DNA from: SLHU01 sp009929975
GTDB lineage: Bacteria > Bacillota > Clostridia > Saccharofermentanales > UBA5734
Reading direction: 5' to 3'
DNA: 64,000 nt
NCBI GenBank assembly: GCA_040776905.1
Contig: JAXGZQ010000001.1
Coordinates: 1,550,001 to 1,614,000, forward strand
The notes beneath the pieces were generated by a model. That model was not told the origin of the DNA and ran no database searches. It saw nothing but the letters and a program-made list of their open reading frames with translations. This document shows, one piece after another, positions 44,816 through 53,648 of the stretch. The translations under genes and the position numbers were made by a program. Each line of letters begins with the position of its first letter. Positions within the stretch are counted from its first letter, which is position 1.

Positions 44816-45445
44816 CTACCACGCGACTTCGCGGGCATGAGCGTCAAACATCGCCAGGCGATATTCACCGGCGCGTTCGCTTCCGGCCTGCTCAAAGCAG
44901 CGGGGCCGCGTCATGAATTCACCGGCATAGTCCAGTCCCTCATCACGGCAGTACAGCCTGAAGCTGAAGCCCTGTGGCCTCAGCTGATGGAACAACAGCG
45001 ACATCAGGCGGTTGGTGGCAGCTGCCGCCACACAGAAGCCGGCCCGGTCAGTTCGCTGATTGGCGCCGACACTGCTGTCAGAAGACGTCAGCAAAGCGAT
45101 CTGGCGTGTGGCTGCCGCGCGAAGCAGCGGTAGCAGGGCGTTGAAGATACGGATTGTACCCAGGGCGATCGTGTTATAATCTTCCTGCAGCCGGGCAAAA
45201 TCATCCGCGTTGACCGCGACTCCGGGACAGTGGAGAGGCCGTCCGGCAATGTCGATCACCAGCCGGTCGATCGCTGCGGTCTTCGCCTTGACGACATCAC
45301 GAATCCGGCCAATCTGATCATCACGGGTCAGATCCAGTTCCATACCGTCAAAGAAGAAAACCTGATCGCCACGGTTCTTGAAATAATCGATCAGTGCTGC
45401 ATAGGTGCTTTCTTCATAACCGATCAGGACAATTTTCTCTTTCAT
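44816..45445 (-). CDS. Degenerate SDR-fold protein lacking catalytic motifs
   Basis: The 209-residue protein aligns in order with C-factor-type SDRs: DRLVIDIAG in the NNAG region, then ARLQEDYNTIALGTIRIFNALLPLL and the strand IALLTSSDSS. Yet the glycine-rich cofactor motif is replaced by GYEESTY and the YxxxK active site by FCVAAAA. It is probably not an oxidoreductase; it may be a structural partner. The ATG at 45445 follows GGAGG. It starts 16 bases after the stop of the canonical SDR gene at 45462, so the two are co-expressed. Confidence 0.72.
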   Translation of the reverse strand: MKEKIVLIGYEESTYAALIDYFKNRGDQVFFFDGMELDLTRDDQIGRIRDVVKAKTAAIDRLVIDIAGRPLHCPGVAVNADDFARLQEDYNTIALGTIRIFNALLPLLRAAATRQIALLTSSDSSVGANQRTDRAGFCVAAAATNRLMSLLFHQLRPQGFSFRLYCRDEGLDYAGEFMTRPRCFEQAGSERAGEYRLAMFDAHAREVAW

Positions 45446-45461
45446 CTGATAGCGCCTCCGA

Positions 45462-46172
45462 TCAAAATGGCCAGGCCTGGCCTTCATTGTCAAGCAGAGC
45501 CAGACCCCGCTCCCATGGCTTTTCTTCAGTGAACAGCCTGACGGCTGCTTCCGCGGAGCTTTCCGGCGGAACCGTGGCCTTCATGTTCTTTTTCCCGGAC
45601 ATATAGCTCTGCAGCCAGCCGGGATGGTAGAGCCGAAAACGGAATCCCTGGCCATCCAGCTCGTTATAAAGCTGGCGGACGCCCATATTCAGCGCCGTTT
45701 TCGACATGCAGTAGCCGGAGAACGCGTCGCGATTGCACATGGCGATGCTGCCGGCTTCAGACGATACAAAGCAGATACGGCGGTCACCGGCCTGCAGCAG
45801 CGGCAGAAAGGCTCTGGCCACGCGCAGCGGACCGACACTGTTGACATTCATCGCGGCGAGGGAGCCTTCAAGATGAATGTCTCCGTCAAGATCGCCTTCG
45901 CCGCGCGCTCCGATTCCAGCGTTATTGATCAGCATGTCCACATGGTCTGTCCGCGTTGAGACTGTGGCAGCTGCCTGGATGACGGATTCATCAGAACCGG
46001 CGTCGAGCGAAACCAGATGAAGCCGTTCGGGAAATCGGGTTCTGAGCGATTCAAGATCGGGCCATTCAGGCATGAACTGGCCGGCAAACACCTGCCAGCC
46101 GAGTTGCAGCAGACGATCGCATAACGCCAGCCCGAGACCGCGATCAGCGCCTGTAACGACAGCATTTTTCAT
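45462..46172 (-). CDS. Short-chain dehydrogenase/reductase, C-factor-like
   Basis: The 236-residue SDR has intact VVTGADRGLGLALC, NNAGIGARGEG, the serine in CFVSSEAGSIA, and YCMSK. The HPGWLQSYM end matches the other C-factor-like SDRs in the window. GGAGG lies before the ATG at 46172. It is the first gene of a two-gene unit with a motif-less paralogue. Substrate is unknown. Confidence 0.87.
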   Translation of the reverse strand: MKNAVVTGADRGLGLALCDRLLQLGWQVFAGQFMPEWPDLESLRTRFPERLHLVSLDAGSDESVIQAAATVSTRTDHVDMLINNAGIGARGEGDLDGDIHLEGSLAAMNVNSVGPLRVARAFLPLLQAGDRRICFVSSEAGSIAMCNRDAFSGYCMSKTALNMGVRQLYNELDGQGFRFRLYHPGWLQSYMSGKKNMKATVPPESSAEAAVRLFTEEKPWERGLALLDNEGQAWPF

Positions 46173-46237
46173 GTCATCAACCTCCAGATGATTCATAGTC
46201 TGACTATAAGCATATCGATCCGCTTCCTATCAGGCAA

Positions 46238-46306
46238 GTTGATTCAACCAGATATTTACCGGAATTACCCTAAAGATCTTGGACGTTTTTCATTTGATGG
46301 TACAAT
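46238..46306 (+). promoter_or_regulatory. Promoter and odd palindrome before the mannonate dehydratase operon
   Basis: TTGGAC (46279-46284), a 16-base spacer and TACAAT (46301-46306) form a good promoter. An odd 11-bp palindrome GTTGATTCAAC (46238-46248) lies upstream and could bind a regulator. The region also separates the operon from the divergent SDR pair. Confidence 0.6.
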
Positions 46307-46342
46307 GGAACATGAGGCCAAAAATATTCTGGAGGTAGCATC

Positions 46343-47323
46343 ATGATTAAAATCGCAGAAGTTTTCCCGCCAAGACGCACCATACTCTGGGATCTGGTAA
46401 AACAGGTCGGCATTGAGCATGTGGTCGGCGGCATGGATCTGAGCCGGGCGCATATGAAAGGCGACCAGGCTCCCTGGAGTTATCTGTCACTGCTGGAAAT
46501 GAAGAACGCCTATGAGAATGGCGGCTTCAAGCTTGAAGTCATCGAGAGCCGTCCGCCTTTGAACAAAGCGAAACTGGGTCTTCCGGGACGTGACGAAGAA
46601 ATCGAGAATGCCTGTGAGCTGATCCGCAATATGGGCAAGCTGAACATTCCGGTCTGGTGTTACGAATGGATGCCGGTACTGAACTGGACCCGTACATCAT
46701 CGACGATTCCCGGTCGTGGCGGCGCTCTGGTCACCGGTTATGATCATGAACAGATGCAGAAAGCCCCTCTGACTGAATATGGTGAAGTCAGTGAAGAGAC
46801 CCTGTGGGACAGCCTGCAGTATTTTCTTGACAAAGTCGTTCCGGTGGCGGAAAAAGCCGGCGTTAAACTGGCGATGCATCCGGATGATCCGCCGATTTCA
46901 CCGATGCGCGGTATGGGACGGATCATGAGCAGCATTGAAAATTACCAGCGTCTGCTCGACATGTATCCCAGCCCGGTCAATGGCATCGCGCTGTGCATGG
47001 GCAACTTTACCCTGATGACTGACGATCTGCCGGGCGTCATCCGCCATTTCGGAAAACAGGAAAAAATCTTCTTTGTTCATTTCCGTGATGTCAAAGGGGA
47101 CAAGTATAATTTTCAGGAAGCATTTCATGATGAAGGCAAGACCGATATGCTGGCCTGCATGGAAGCGTATCGTGACATCGGGTATGAAGGGGTCTGCCGT
47201 CCGGACCATGTTCCGACGATGGCGGGCGACAGCAATGACAATCCTTCTTATTCCAATATCGGCCGCCTGTTCGCGATCGGCTATCTGAAAGGGCTGCGTG
47301 AGGCGGTTTATCGCCAGCGCTGA
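46343..47323 (+). CDS. uxuA: Mannonate dehydratase
   Basis: This 326-residue TIM-barrel enzyme dehydrates D-mannonate to 2-keto-3-deoxygluconate in glucuronate breakdown. Diagnostic blocks are KIPVWCYEWMPVLNWTRT-like IPVWCYEWMPVLNW, the ligand strand KLAMHPDDPP and NGIALCMGNFTLMTDD; HFRDV and RPDHVPTMAGD form the remaining metal site. It is slightly shorter than Bacillus and E. coli UxuA (about 360-394 residues). CTGGAGG sits before the ATG. It leads an operon with a DUF362 protein (14 bases on) and a zinc alcohol dehydrogenase. Confidence 0.9.
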   Translation: MIKIAEVFPPRRTILWDLVKQVGIEHVVGGMDLSRAHMKGDQAPWSYLSLLEMKNAYENGGFKLEVIESRPPLNKAKLGLPGRDEEIENACELIRNMGKLNIPVWCYEWMPVLNWTRTSSTIPGRGGALVTGYDHEQMQKAPLTEYGEVSEETLWDSLQYFLDKVVPVAEKAGVKLAMHPDDPPISPMRGMGRIMSSIENYQRLLDMYPSPVNGIALCMGNFTLMTDDLPGVIRHFGKQEKIFFVHFRDVKGDKYNFQEAFHDEGKTDMLACMEAYRDIGYEGVCRPDHVPTMAGDSNDNPSYSNIGRLFAIGYLKGLREAVYRQR

Positions 47324-47337
47324 GGAGGAGTCCGCTG

Positions 47338-48558
47338 ATGAAGCAAAAAGACTATAAAGTCAATGTTGTCCGCTGCGATCACCGCAGCAGCCAGGCTGAA
47401 ATTGATTCCGCGCTGCGTGATGTGACCGCTTCGCTGGATCGTTCCTGGGAACAACTGAAAAAAGCAAAGAAAATCGTCATTAAATTCAACGCGGTCTGGC
47501 CGCCGGAGCGGCTGGCCTTCTTTGAGGATACGTATCGTGAGCTGGTTGATCCCCGGGTCATGCTCGGCGTGCTTCGTCTGCTCAAGGAAAAAACGACCGC
47601 CAGACTATCGGTGGTCGACACCACACTGACCGGTGATGAAGTCGATGTCTATTTCAAGCCGATGCTGGAAGAGATGGGCGTGGAATTTGTCAACGGCAGC
47701 AATCAGCCGGTTCAGTGGTATGAGATCAAGGAAGGCGGCCTGATGTTCAACCGCTATCTTCTTTCCTCTCATTTCGCGGATGCCGACGCGGTGGTCTCAG
47801 TGGCAAAAATGAAATCGCATAAATCAACCGGGATTACCCTGTGTACCAAAAATTTCTTTGGTGTCAGCCCGCTGCCGCCGGCCGGACGGCCCCGTTCCTA
47901 TTTTCATCACATGGTCCGGCTGCCCTACTGTATGGTGGACTTCGCGATGATCCTCAAGCCCTGCCTCAATATTGTCGAAGGCCTGACATCACAGACCGGC
48001 AATGAGTGGGGCGGCGAGGGTGTGGTCACCGACCTGCTGATGGCCGGTGATCACGTGACCGCGACGGATGCCTGTGGTGCCCGGCTGATGAACAATGATC
48101 CGGAAATCGACTGGCCGACACCGCCGTTCCGCCGTGAGCGCAATACCGTGTTTCTGGCGGCAAACAAAGGTTTCGGCACGCTCGACATGGACAAAATTGA
48201 TTTCACCAGCGACGTCAGTGTTCCCGCGGTGACGGCCGGTGTCTTCAATTCGATCGAGACGGATTCGCCTGAAACCATTTTCAGCTGGCGAAAAACCGCG
48301 TCTGAACAGGCACTGTTCTACCGCGATCATCGGGATCAGCTGATCGATCAGTATGAGAACGAGTATATTTTCCTGCAGCGCGGCGAAGTGGTCTGGCACG
48401 GTAATGACCTGTCACTGCTGCGCAGCCGCCGCGAACTCAGCGGACGGTACAAGACGGAGTCTCTGTTCCTCAAGTTCGTTGATCGTGAAGAGACCGAGCA
48501 GGAAAATTATTCGGTATACGAAAAAGAACTGGACGCGATGACCGCGATGGAGGGCTGA
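47338..48558 (+). CDS. DUF362 domain protein
   Basis: The 406-residue cytoplasmic protein has the DUF362 core: KKIVIKFNAVWPPERL, the central SHFADADAVVSVAKMKSHKSTGITLCTKNFFGVSP, and KPCLNIVEGLTSQTGNEWGGEG. Many DUF362 proteins carry ferredoxin-type cysteine clusters; none is seen here. The function is undefined. It sits between mannonate dehydratase and a zinc alcohol dehydrogenase, so it may act in uronate or polyol use. GAGGAG precedes the ATG. Confidence 0.85.
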   Translation: MKQKDYKVNVVRCDHRSSQAEIDSALRDVTASLDRSWEQLKKAKKIVIKFNAVWPPERLAFFEDTYRELVDPRVMLGVLRLLKEKTTARLSVVDTTLTGDEVDVYFKPMLEEMGVEFVNGSNQPVQWYEIKEGGLMFNRYLLSSHFADADAVVSVAKMKSHKSTGITLCTKNFFGVSPLPPAGRPRSYFHHMVRLPYCMVDFAMILKPCLNIVEGLTSQTGNEWGGEGVVTDLLMAGDHVTATDACGARLMNNDPEIDWPTPPFRRERNTVFLAANKGFGTLDMDKIDFTSDVSVPAVTAGVFNSIETDSPETIFSWRKTASEQALFYRDHRDQLIDQYENEYIFLQRGEVVWHGNDLSLLRSRRELSGRYKTESLFLKFVDREETEQENYSVYEKELDAMTAMEG

Positions 48559-48600
48559 ATCAGTCTGTCACGCCGTTGACGGCCATAATCGAGGTGAATC

Positions 48601-49671
48601 ATGCAAATTCCTGAAACGATGAAAGCGTTAACTGTCCGCCCCGGCCCTGTTTATCAGCTTGAACGCATCCCGACACCCCGTGCCGGTGAGGGCGAGGTCC
48701 TGATTAAGGTTGAGGCCTGCGGAATCTGCGCGGGTGACGTCAAAGCCCGCCAGAAAGCCGGACAGATGTGGGATCGGCCCGATAATCCGGACCATTCGAT
48801 TCCGGGACATGAGTTTTTCGGAACCGTTGTGGAAATCGGTGAGGGAATAACCGCTGTTTCGATTGGCGACCGGGTGATATCGGAGCAGATTGTTCCCTGC
48901 TGGAACTGTCGTTTCTGCAAAACAGGCCATTACTGGATGTGCAGGGAAAGCAATATCTATGGGTTTCGCGGCAATCCCGATGGCGGTATGGCTGAGTACA
49001 TGATTTTCCCGGCCGGCGCGATTATTCATAAACTGCCGGCCGGCATGCCGATGGAACAGGCTGTGCTGATTGAACCTTATGCCTGTGGCAAGCATTGTGT
49101 CGACCGCAGCAAGGCCGGAAACGAAGATGTTGTGGTACTCTCCGGTGCCGGATGCCTCGGTCTCGGTATGCTGGGCGCACTCAAACTGCGCCAACCGAAG
49201 CAGATCATTGTCCTCGATGTCCGTGACGATCGGTTGGCCAAGGCTAAGGCATTCGGGGCTGATCTGACGATGAACCCGGCCAAAGAACCGGTGGCGGATC
49301 AGGTGAGAGCACTGACGGATGGATTGGGCTGCGACATCTACATTGAAGCGACCGGCTACCCGCAGAGCGTCGAGCAGGGACTCGATATGATCCGTTCGCT
49401 GGGGACCTTTGTCGAGTTCGGCGTGTTCAATGATAAGGTGACCACTGACTGGACGGTCATCGGCGACCGCAAGGAACTGAACGTTCTGGGATCCCATCTG
49501 GGTCCGTACTGCTATGAACCGGTCATCGAATGGCTGGCAAGCGGCAAGCTGCCGAGTGATGGTGTTGTGACGCACCAGTTCCCGCTGGAACGCTGGGAAG
49601 AGGCCTTTGCCACCGCGCAGAGCGATCCGCAGGCGATCAAAGTGGTTCTGGTTCCAGGCCTGCAGGTGTGA
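48601..49671 (+). CDS. Zinc-dependent alcohol dehydrogenase, polyol/erythritol type
   Basis: The 356-residue medium-chain dehydrogenase has catalytic zinc ligands in ACGICAGDVK and GHEFFG, and a structural zinc lobe CWNCRFCKTGHYWMC with four cysteines. The NAD domain reads LSGAGCLGLGMLGALK. The substrate pocket EPYACGKHCVDR is typical of sorbitol/threitol/erythritol-type dehydrogenases. It ends the mannonate-dehydratase operon, so it may oxidise a sugar alcohol or reduce a keto-deoxy intermediate. A terminator follows. Confidence 0.9.
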   Translation: MQIPETMKALTVRPGPVYQLERIPTPRAGEGEVLIKVEACGICAGDVKARQKAGQMWDRPDNPDHSIPGHEFFGTVVEIGEGITAVSIGDRVISEQIVPCWNCRFCKTGHYWMCRESNIYGFRGNPDGGMAEYMIFPAGAIIHKLPAGMPMEQAVLIEPYACGKHCVDRSKAGNEDVVVLSGAGCLGLGMLGALKLRQPKQIIVLDVRDDRLAKAKAFGADLTMNPAKEPVADQVRALTDGLGCDIYIEATGYPQSVEQGLDMIRSLGTFVEFGVFNDKVTTDWTVIGDRKELNVLGSHLGPYCYEPVIEWLASGKLPSDGVVTHQFPLERWEEAFATAQSDPQAIKVVLVPGLQV

Positions 49672-49698
49672 TGCCTTGACTTATCCGAAAGAAAGAAA

Positions 49699-49729
49699 GA
49701 GGATCCGGTCTTGACCGGGTCCTCCTTTT
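49699..49729. terminator. Terminator between the ADH and AKR genes
   Basis: A 12-bp stem (49699-49710 with 49713-49724, one G-T pair) is followed by a short T-run. Convergent genes lie on both sides. Confidence 0.75.
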
Positions 49730-49751
49730 CAAGATCAGCGCCGCATCGGGC

Positions 49752-50693
49752 TTACTGCCCTGAGACAGTATCAACTGCGGCAAAAATCTGAATCAGCCGG
49801 TTTCTTACATCCGCCGGCAGCGGACCCATCTGGATGTCACGAATATTCTGATGCAGATGATCCGGGTCGCCGGTCCCGCTGAGAATGACATGCAGGTTCG
49901 GTTCAGATACGCAGAAGCGGTATGCCAGTTCAGTGAGAGAAGAACAGTCGGCAGCTTCCATCAAGTCAGACAGAGGCTGTTCGGCATCGGCGACTGAGGC
50001 TTCGATCAAGCCGTCCTCCTTCAGTGACTGCAGCATCGGACGAAGCTGTTCAAAGCTGATCAACGCGCGTCGAACCGCGAACATATCGAGTGTTCCGATA
50101 TCATGCTCAGCAGCCGGCTGCAGAACCCGCTGCCGTGCCGACTGATTGAGCAGGTTGAATCCGACCATCATCACATCCCAGAACTCATCGCGCGCAGCCC
50201 GGCCCAGAGCCGCATGCCCGGCATCTGACGCGAACCCTTCCGTGATGCCGGTAAAGCGGATTTTTCCCTGTTCTTTCAGTTTGATCAGGGCCGGAACCAA
50301 CTCGCTGACAACATAGTCATAGTCTTCAATCTTGACCGCGTGCAGGTGATAGATGTCAACAAAGTCTGTCTTCAGGCGGACCAGGCTGTCTTCGAGACTT
50401 TGCATGAGGTCCGCGCCGCTCTTGTGCCGATCATTGAGATAGACCCCGCCTTTGGTCGACAGGATGTACTGATCCCGACTGATACCGGACAGGGCCTGAC
50501 CGACCAGAGCCTCCGTCCCATACAGTTCTGAACTGTCAACCAGATTGATACCGTTATCGATGGCCTGGCGGACGATATTGACGCTGTCGGTCTCTGTTTT
50601 GCCGGTTCCCTGGCCGATTCGGCTGAATCCACCGGTTCCCAGGGCGATGACGCTGGAGCGAAGTCCGGTCCTGCCAAGTGTGCGATATAACAT
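49752..50693 (-). CDS. Aldo/keto reductase
   Basis: This 313-residue TIM-barrel NADPH-dependent reductase has MLYRTLGRTGLRSSVIALGTGGF at the N-terminus, the conserved Asp-Tyr pair in LVDSSELYG, lysine in ILSTKGGVY and YHLHAVKIEDY. The C-terminal segment contains the cofactor-binding LSGTG. The subfamily is the one found in many Firmicutes and annotated as general stress or oxidoreductase AKR. AGGAGG lies 6 bases before the ATG at 50693. Confidence 0.9.
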   Translation of the reverse strand: MLYRTLGRTGLRSSVIALGTGGFSRIGQGTGKTETDSVNIVRQAIDNGINLVDSSELYGTEALVGQALSGISRDQYILSTKGGVYLNDRHKSGADLMQSLEDSLVRLKTDFVDIYHLHAVKIEDYDYVVSELVPALIKLKEQGKIRFTGITEGFASDAGHAALGRAARDEFWDVMMVGFNLLNQSARQRVLQPAAEHDIGTLDMFAVRRALISFEQLRPMLQSLKEDGLIEASVADAEQPLSDLMEAADCSSLTELAYRFCVSEPNLHVILSGTGDPDHLHQNIRDIQMGPLPADVRNRLIQIFAAVDTVSGQ

Positions 50694-51120
50694 AGGCTGC
50701 CTCCTGAGGATGTTTCTATATAACGACATAATAACATAGATAATATCATCGATGCGAATCAATCAGACTGGTCAGCATGCCGGCGAAGGCCGCCGGTCCT
50801 GTTGGTTGCATGTCGGTGCCGACTCATGCTAAAATCTGACTGGAATCAAACAGATCTCACACAAGAAAGGGAAGCGCAATGAAGAAAATTCGCTGATTTT
50901 TTCCAAACGCCGGACACTCGGGCTGGATGAGACTGTCTTTACGGACTGTCCTGTTCCAGATCATCTGACATAAGTCTGATGATGATCCCCATGTCCTGCC
51001 GGAAACAGCGAAGCATCTGATTGTTCCCCTGCGCACAGCCAAGCGATGCCCGAAGGGCTGACACGGCTGGCCCGGCCAATCTCCTGATGATCGGTTTCCG
51101 GCGATCCCGGAGGTTTTTTT
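50694..51120 (+). promoter_or_regulatory. ABC-F gene leader with promoter, uORF and attenuator
   Basis: This 427-base gap holds no large gene. A promoter TTGCAT (50806-50811), 18 bases and TAAAAT (50830-50835) begins a long leader. A 5-codon uORF (MKKIR, 50879-50896) has an AAAGGGAAG ribosome site. GCCGGAAAC (50998-51006) is fully complementary to GTTTCCGGC (51094-51102). A competing hairpin (CTCC...GATCG 51081-51093 with CGATC...GGAG 51102-51112) is followed by seven T residues that end at the start codon. This is the layout of ribosome-mediated attenuation, as known for several antibiotic-resistance ABC-F genes. Confidence 0.6.
50879..50896 (+). CDS. Leader peptide MKKIR
   Basis: Start, five residues and stop (TGA) lie 17 bases after an AAAGGGAAG ribosome site in the leader of the ABC-F gene. 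Peptides of this size act as sensors by stalling ribosomes in translational attenuators; identity as a true leader is inferred from position. Confidence 0.5.
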   Translation: MKKIR

Positions 51121-52683
51121 ATGGCGGTACTGCAGGCCCTTCAACTCAGTAAATCATTTCCCGATAATGAACTTTTTCACGATCTGACATTCAGTCTGGA
51201 GCGGCATGAACGAGTCGGTCTGGTTGGAATCAATGGCAGCGGCAAGACGACATTGCTGCGAATTCTGGCTGGTCTGGAACCGCCCGACAGCGGTCGTATT
51301 CAATTCAGCAAAGGCAGCTTGACCGGGTTGATGCGTCAGGATCCGGATCCCCGCCAGGATGCGGCGATGATCATCGAAAGCAGCACGGACCCGGCAGGCG
51401 CAGCCCTACTTTACCAGACCGGACTGCCTGTTATGCCACTGGATCAGCCGGATCGCCTCTCGGGCGGAGAACGGACGCGCCTTGCCCTGAGCCGCTGTCT
51501 GACAGCCGGGTATGATATTCTGCTGCTTGACGAACCAACGGCGAATCTTGATTTTGGCGGTATCCGCCAGACGATTCAGCTGATCAATACTTATCCGGGC
51601 AGTCTGGTGATCGTCTCGCATGACCGCTATTTTCTGGATGAGACGGTTTCGCGCATCATCGAACTGGAGCATGGTGTTCTGACCAGCTATGAAGGCAATT
51701 ACACGGATTATCGTGCCGAGAAAAAACACCAGTACGAAGCCAGTCTGCATCGCTACCAGTCATCTGTGCGCGAAGAATCGAGGTTGGAGGCCTCTATCCA
51801 GGTGATTCAGCAGCGGGCAGAGAAATCCCACCGGCTATCGACGGCCAAGGACAGCAGCGGCCTGAAAATGGGCCTGAAGGAGGGGAAACGGGTGAGAGCC
51901 CGCAAACTGGACCGGCAGGCGAAAAATGATATCAGGCGGCTGGAACGACAGCGGCAGGGCCGGGAGGCTAAACCGAAAGCAGAGCGCAGGCTGCAATTTG
52001 AGATCGCGTCGGCCGGTCCGCTCGGGCATCGGATCATCGAAGCCAATGATCTGGCGAAGGGCTATCAAGGACGCAGGCTATTTGCGGACAGTCGTTTTTA
52101 TGTCAGCCGGGGTGAGAAAATCGCGGTCTTCGGACCAAATGGCTGCGGCAAGACGACCTTGGTCCGAATGATTCAGGGGCTTGAACATCCAGACGAAGGG
52201 ACCTTGTGGCTGAGTGGTTCAGCCCGGATTTTCTACTTGAATCAACAGACGGATGATCTGCCTGAACGACAGACGCTTTCAGAGTACCTGCTGACGATTG
52301 TCCCGAAACTGGACGGTCACGTGCGGGCGGTGATCGACCAGATCGGATTCTCTCAATCTCAACTGGAACAGCGTCTGGGCAGCCTGAGCATGGGTGAGCA
52401 GATGAAAGTCCGCCTGCTGGAGGCGATCCTCAGTCAGAGCGATCTGCTGATTTTGGATGAACCGACGAATTTTCTCGATCTGCATGCACGTGAGACCCTT
52501 GAGGACGCATTGACGGACTATGGCGGAACGGTTCTGATCGTCTCGCATGATCTCTATCTGCTGCGTCAGATCTGTGATAAAGTTCTCTTATTTGAACAGG
52601 GTAAAATCAAACGGATTGAAGACAGCTTCGCGGAATATTCCGATAAACGAATGCTCAATCCCGGTGACCGGATGTCACCTTAA
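51121..52683 (+). CDS. ABC-F type ribosomal protection/antibiotic resistance ATPase
   Basis: This 520-residue soluble protein has two ABC domains. The first has Walker A GINGSGKTT (37-45), signature LSGGERTRLALSR and LLDEPTANLD. The second has GPNGCGKTT (about 339-347), LSMGEQMKVRLL and LILDEPTNFLD. Between them is a basic charged linker (about 200-290) with a P-site tRNA-interaction-motif position, longer than in EttA. There are no membrane segments. This size and layout match the antibiotic-resistance branch (Vga/Lsa/Msr-like), which frees drug-stalled ribosomes. The start codon lies right behind GGAGG plus seven T residues, and the attenuator-like leader supports antibiotic-inducible control. 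Drug class cannot be predicted. Confidence 0.88.
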   Translation: MAVLQALQLSKSFPDNELFHDLTFSLERHERVGLVGINGSGKTTLLRILAGLEPPDSGRIQFSKGSLTGLMRQDPDPRQDAAMIIESSTDPAGAALLYQTGLPVMPLDQPDRLSGGERTRLALSRCLTAGYDILLLDEPTANLDFGGIRQTIQLINTYPGSLVIVSHDRYFLDETVSRIIELEHGVLTSYEGNYTDYRAEKKHQYEASLHRYQSSVREESRLEASIQVIQQRAEKSHRLSTAKDSSGLKMGLKEGKRVRARKLDRQAKNDIRRLERQRQGREAKPKAERRLQFEIASAGPLGHRIIEANDLAKGYQGRRLFADSRFYVSRGEKIAVFGPNGCGKTTLVRMIQGLEHPDEGTLWLSGSARIFYLNQQTDDLPERQTLSEYLLTIVPKLDGHVRAVIDQIGFSQSQLEQRLGSLSMGEQMKVRLLEAILSQSDLLILDEPTNFLDLHARETLEDALTDYGGTVLIVSHDLYLLRQICDKVLLFEQGKIKRIEDSFAEYSDKRMLNPGDRMSP

Positions 52684-52694
52684 CTTGCACCGCA

Positions 52695-52724
52695 TTAACG
52701 CCGGATAACAGAAAAGGGTATACT
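52695..52724 (+). promoter_or_regulatory. Promoter of the sugar isomerase/epimerase gene
   Basis: TTAACG (52695-52700), an 18-base spacer and TATACT (52719-52724) lie 31 bases before the ATG. No obvious operator is seen. Confidence 0.55.
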
Positions 52725-52754
52725 AATCATATCAGGAAATGGGGGATCAGAGAA

Positions 52755-53534
52755 ATGAAACTAGGGCTATGCTGCTCAATTGATGACGCCGAAACAGCGA
52801 AAGCGATCGGTTATGACTATTTTGAGTGTAATTTCGCGGCCATGACCCAGCTGGATGAACCAGCCTATCAGGCGATGGCCGAAACCGTTGAGACGATAGC
52901 GTTTCAACCGCTGGCGATGAATGTGATGCTCAGCAGTGGTTTTCGCCTGACCGGAGAAGCGGCCGACCCTGAAGCGGCCCGCGGTTTTCTCGTTAAGGGG
53001 ATGGCACGGGCCGCCCGGCTGGGGACACAGATTGTGGTCTTCGGTTCCGGAGGCGCCCGTAATCTGCCGCCGGATTTCCACGACCGGCCGAGAGCGTACG
53101 ATCAGATCACTGACTTCGCCCGCATGGCCGGGTCGATTGCCGCCGAACATGGCATCACCATCGCGATTGAGCCTCTGTCGTTTCGTGAAGGCAATATCGT
53201 TAATCTGATCGGTGAAGCGGTCTATCTGGCCGATCGGGTCGCGCTGCCTAATGTGAGGGTTCTGGCTGATTATTACCATATGGTCGGCAACCGGGAAACC
53301 GCCGGAATACTCCAGGGACTTGCCCCCTGGATCGCGCATTGCCATATTGCCCAGTCACCGCTGCGAACCTATCCGTCGCCGGATGACGGGCAGGACTATC
53401 GACCGCTCTTCCGGGCGCTGAACGCCGGCGGCTATCAGGGCGGCATCAGTGTTGAAGCCGGACGACCGGATCCTTTCGTGGAAAAAGCGCAGGAAACCCT
53501 GACCTATCTGAAGCAGTTGACGGCTGAAACCTGA
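52755..53534 (+). CDS. Sugar phosphate isomerase/epimerase (xylose isomerase-like TIM barrel)
   Basis: The 259-residue AP-endonuclease-2/xylose-isomerase-like protein has the expected barrel. The strand LGTQIVVFGSGGAR, ligand strand ITIAIEPLSFREGNIVN (Glu), VRVLADYYHM (Asp/His), IAHCHIAQSP (His) and ISVEAG (Glu) supply the metal site. Such enzymes isomerise or epimerise ketoses or keto-polyols such as tagatose, psicose or inosose; exact substrate unknown. AAATGGGGGATC gives a ribosome site. It is monocistronic, with a terminator shared with the convergent GHL6-like operon. Confidence 0.85.
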   Translation: MKLGLCCSIDDAETAKAIGYDYFECNFAAMTQLDEPAYQAMAETVETIAFQPLAMNVMLSSGFRLTGEAADPEAARGFLVKGMARAARLGTQIVVFGSGGARNLPPDFHDRPRAYDQITDFARMAGSIAAEHGITIAIEPLSFREGNIVNLIGEAVYLADRVALPNVRVLADYYHMVGNRETAGILQGLAPWIAHCHIAQSPLRTYPSPDDGQDYRPLFRALNAGGYQGGISVEAGRPDPFVEKAQETLTYLKQLTAET

Positions 53535-53589
53535 ACACACAGATTGTCAGATGCTGTCACCGCAGACGGGTGGTAATAATTTCAATGAA

Positions 53590-53615
53590 AAAGCCCTGCG
53601 TCACCGCAGGGCTTT
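53590..53615. terminator. Bidirectional terminator
   Basis: An 11-bp perfect stem (53590-53600 with 53605-53615), loop TCAC, and flanking A and T tracts between convergent genes. Confidence 0.88.
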
Positions 53616-53648
53616 CAGTTTTTCATATCCATTCAGCTCGCCAGGGTG

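Noticed and set aside
48628..49575. A 315-codon minus-strand frame over the zinc ADH gene
   Set aside because: It opposes zinc-ligand and NAD motifs and has no ribosome site.
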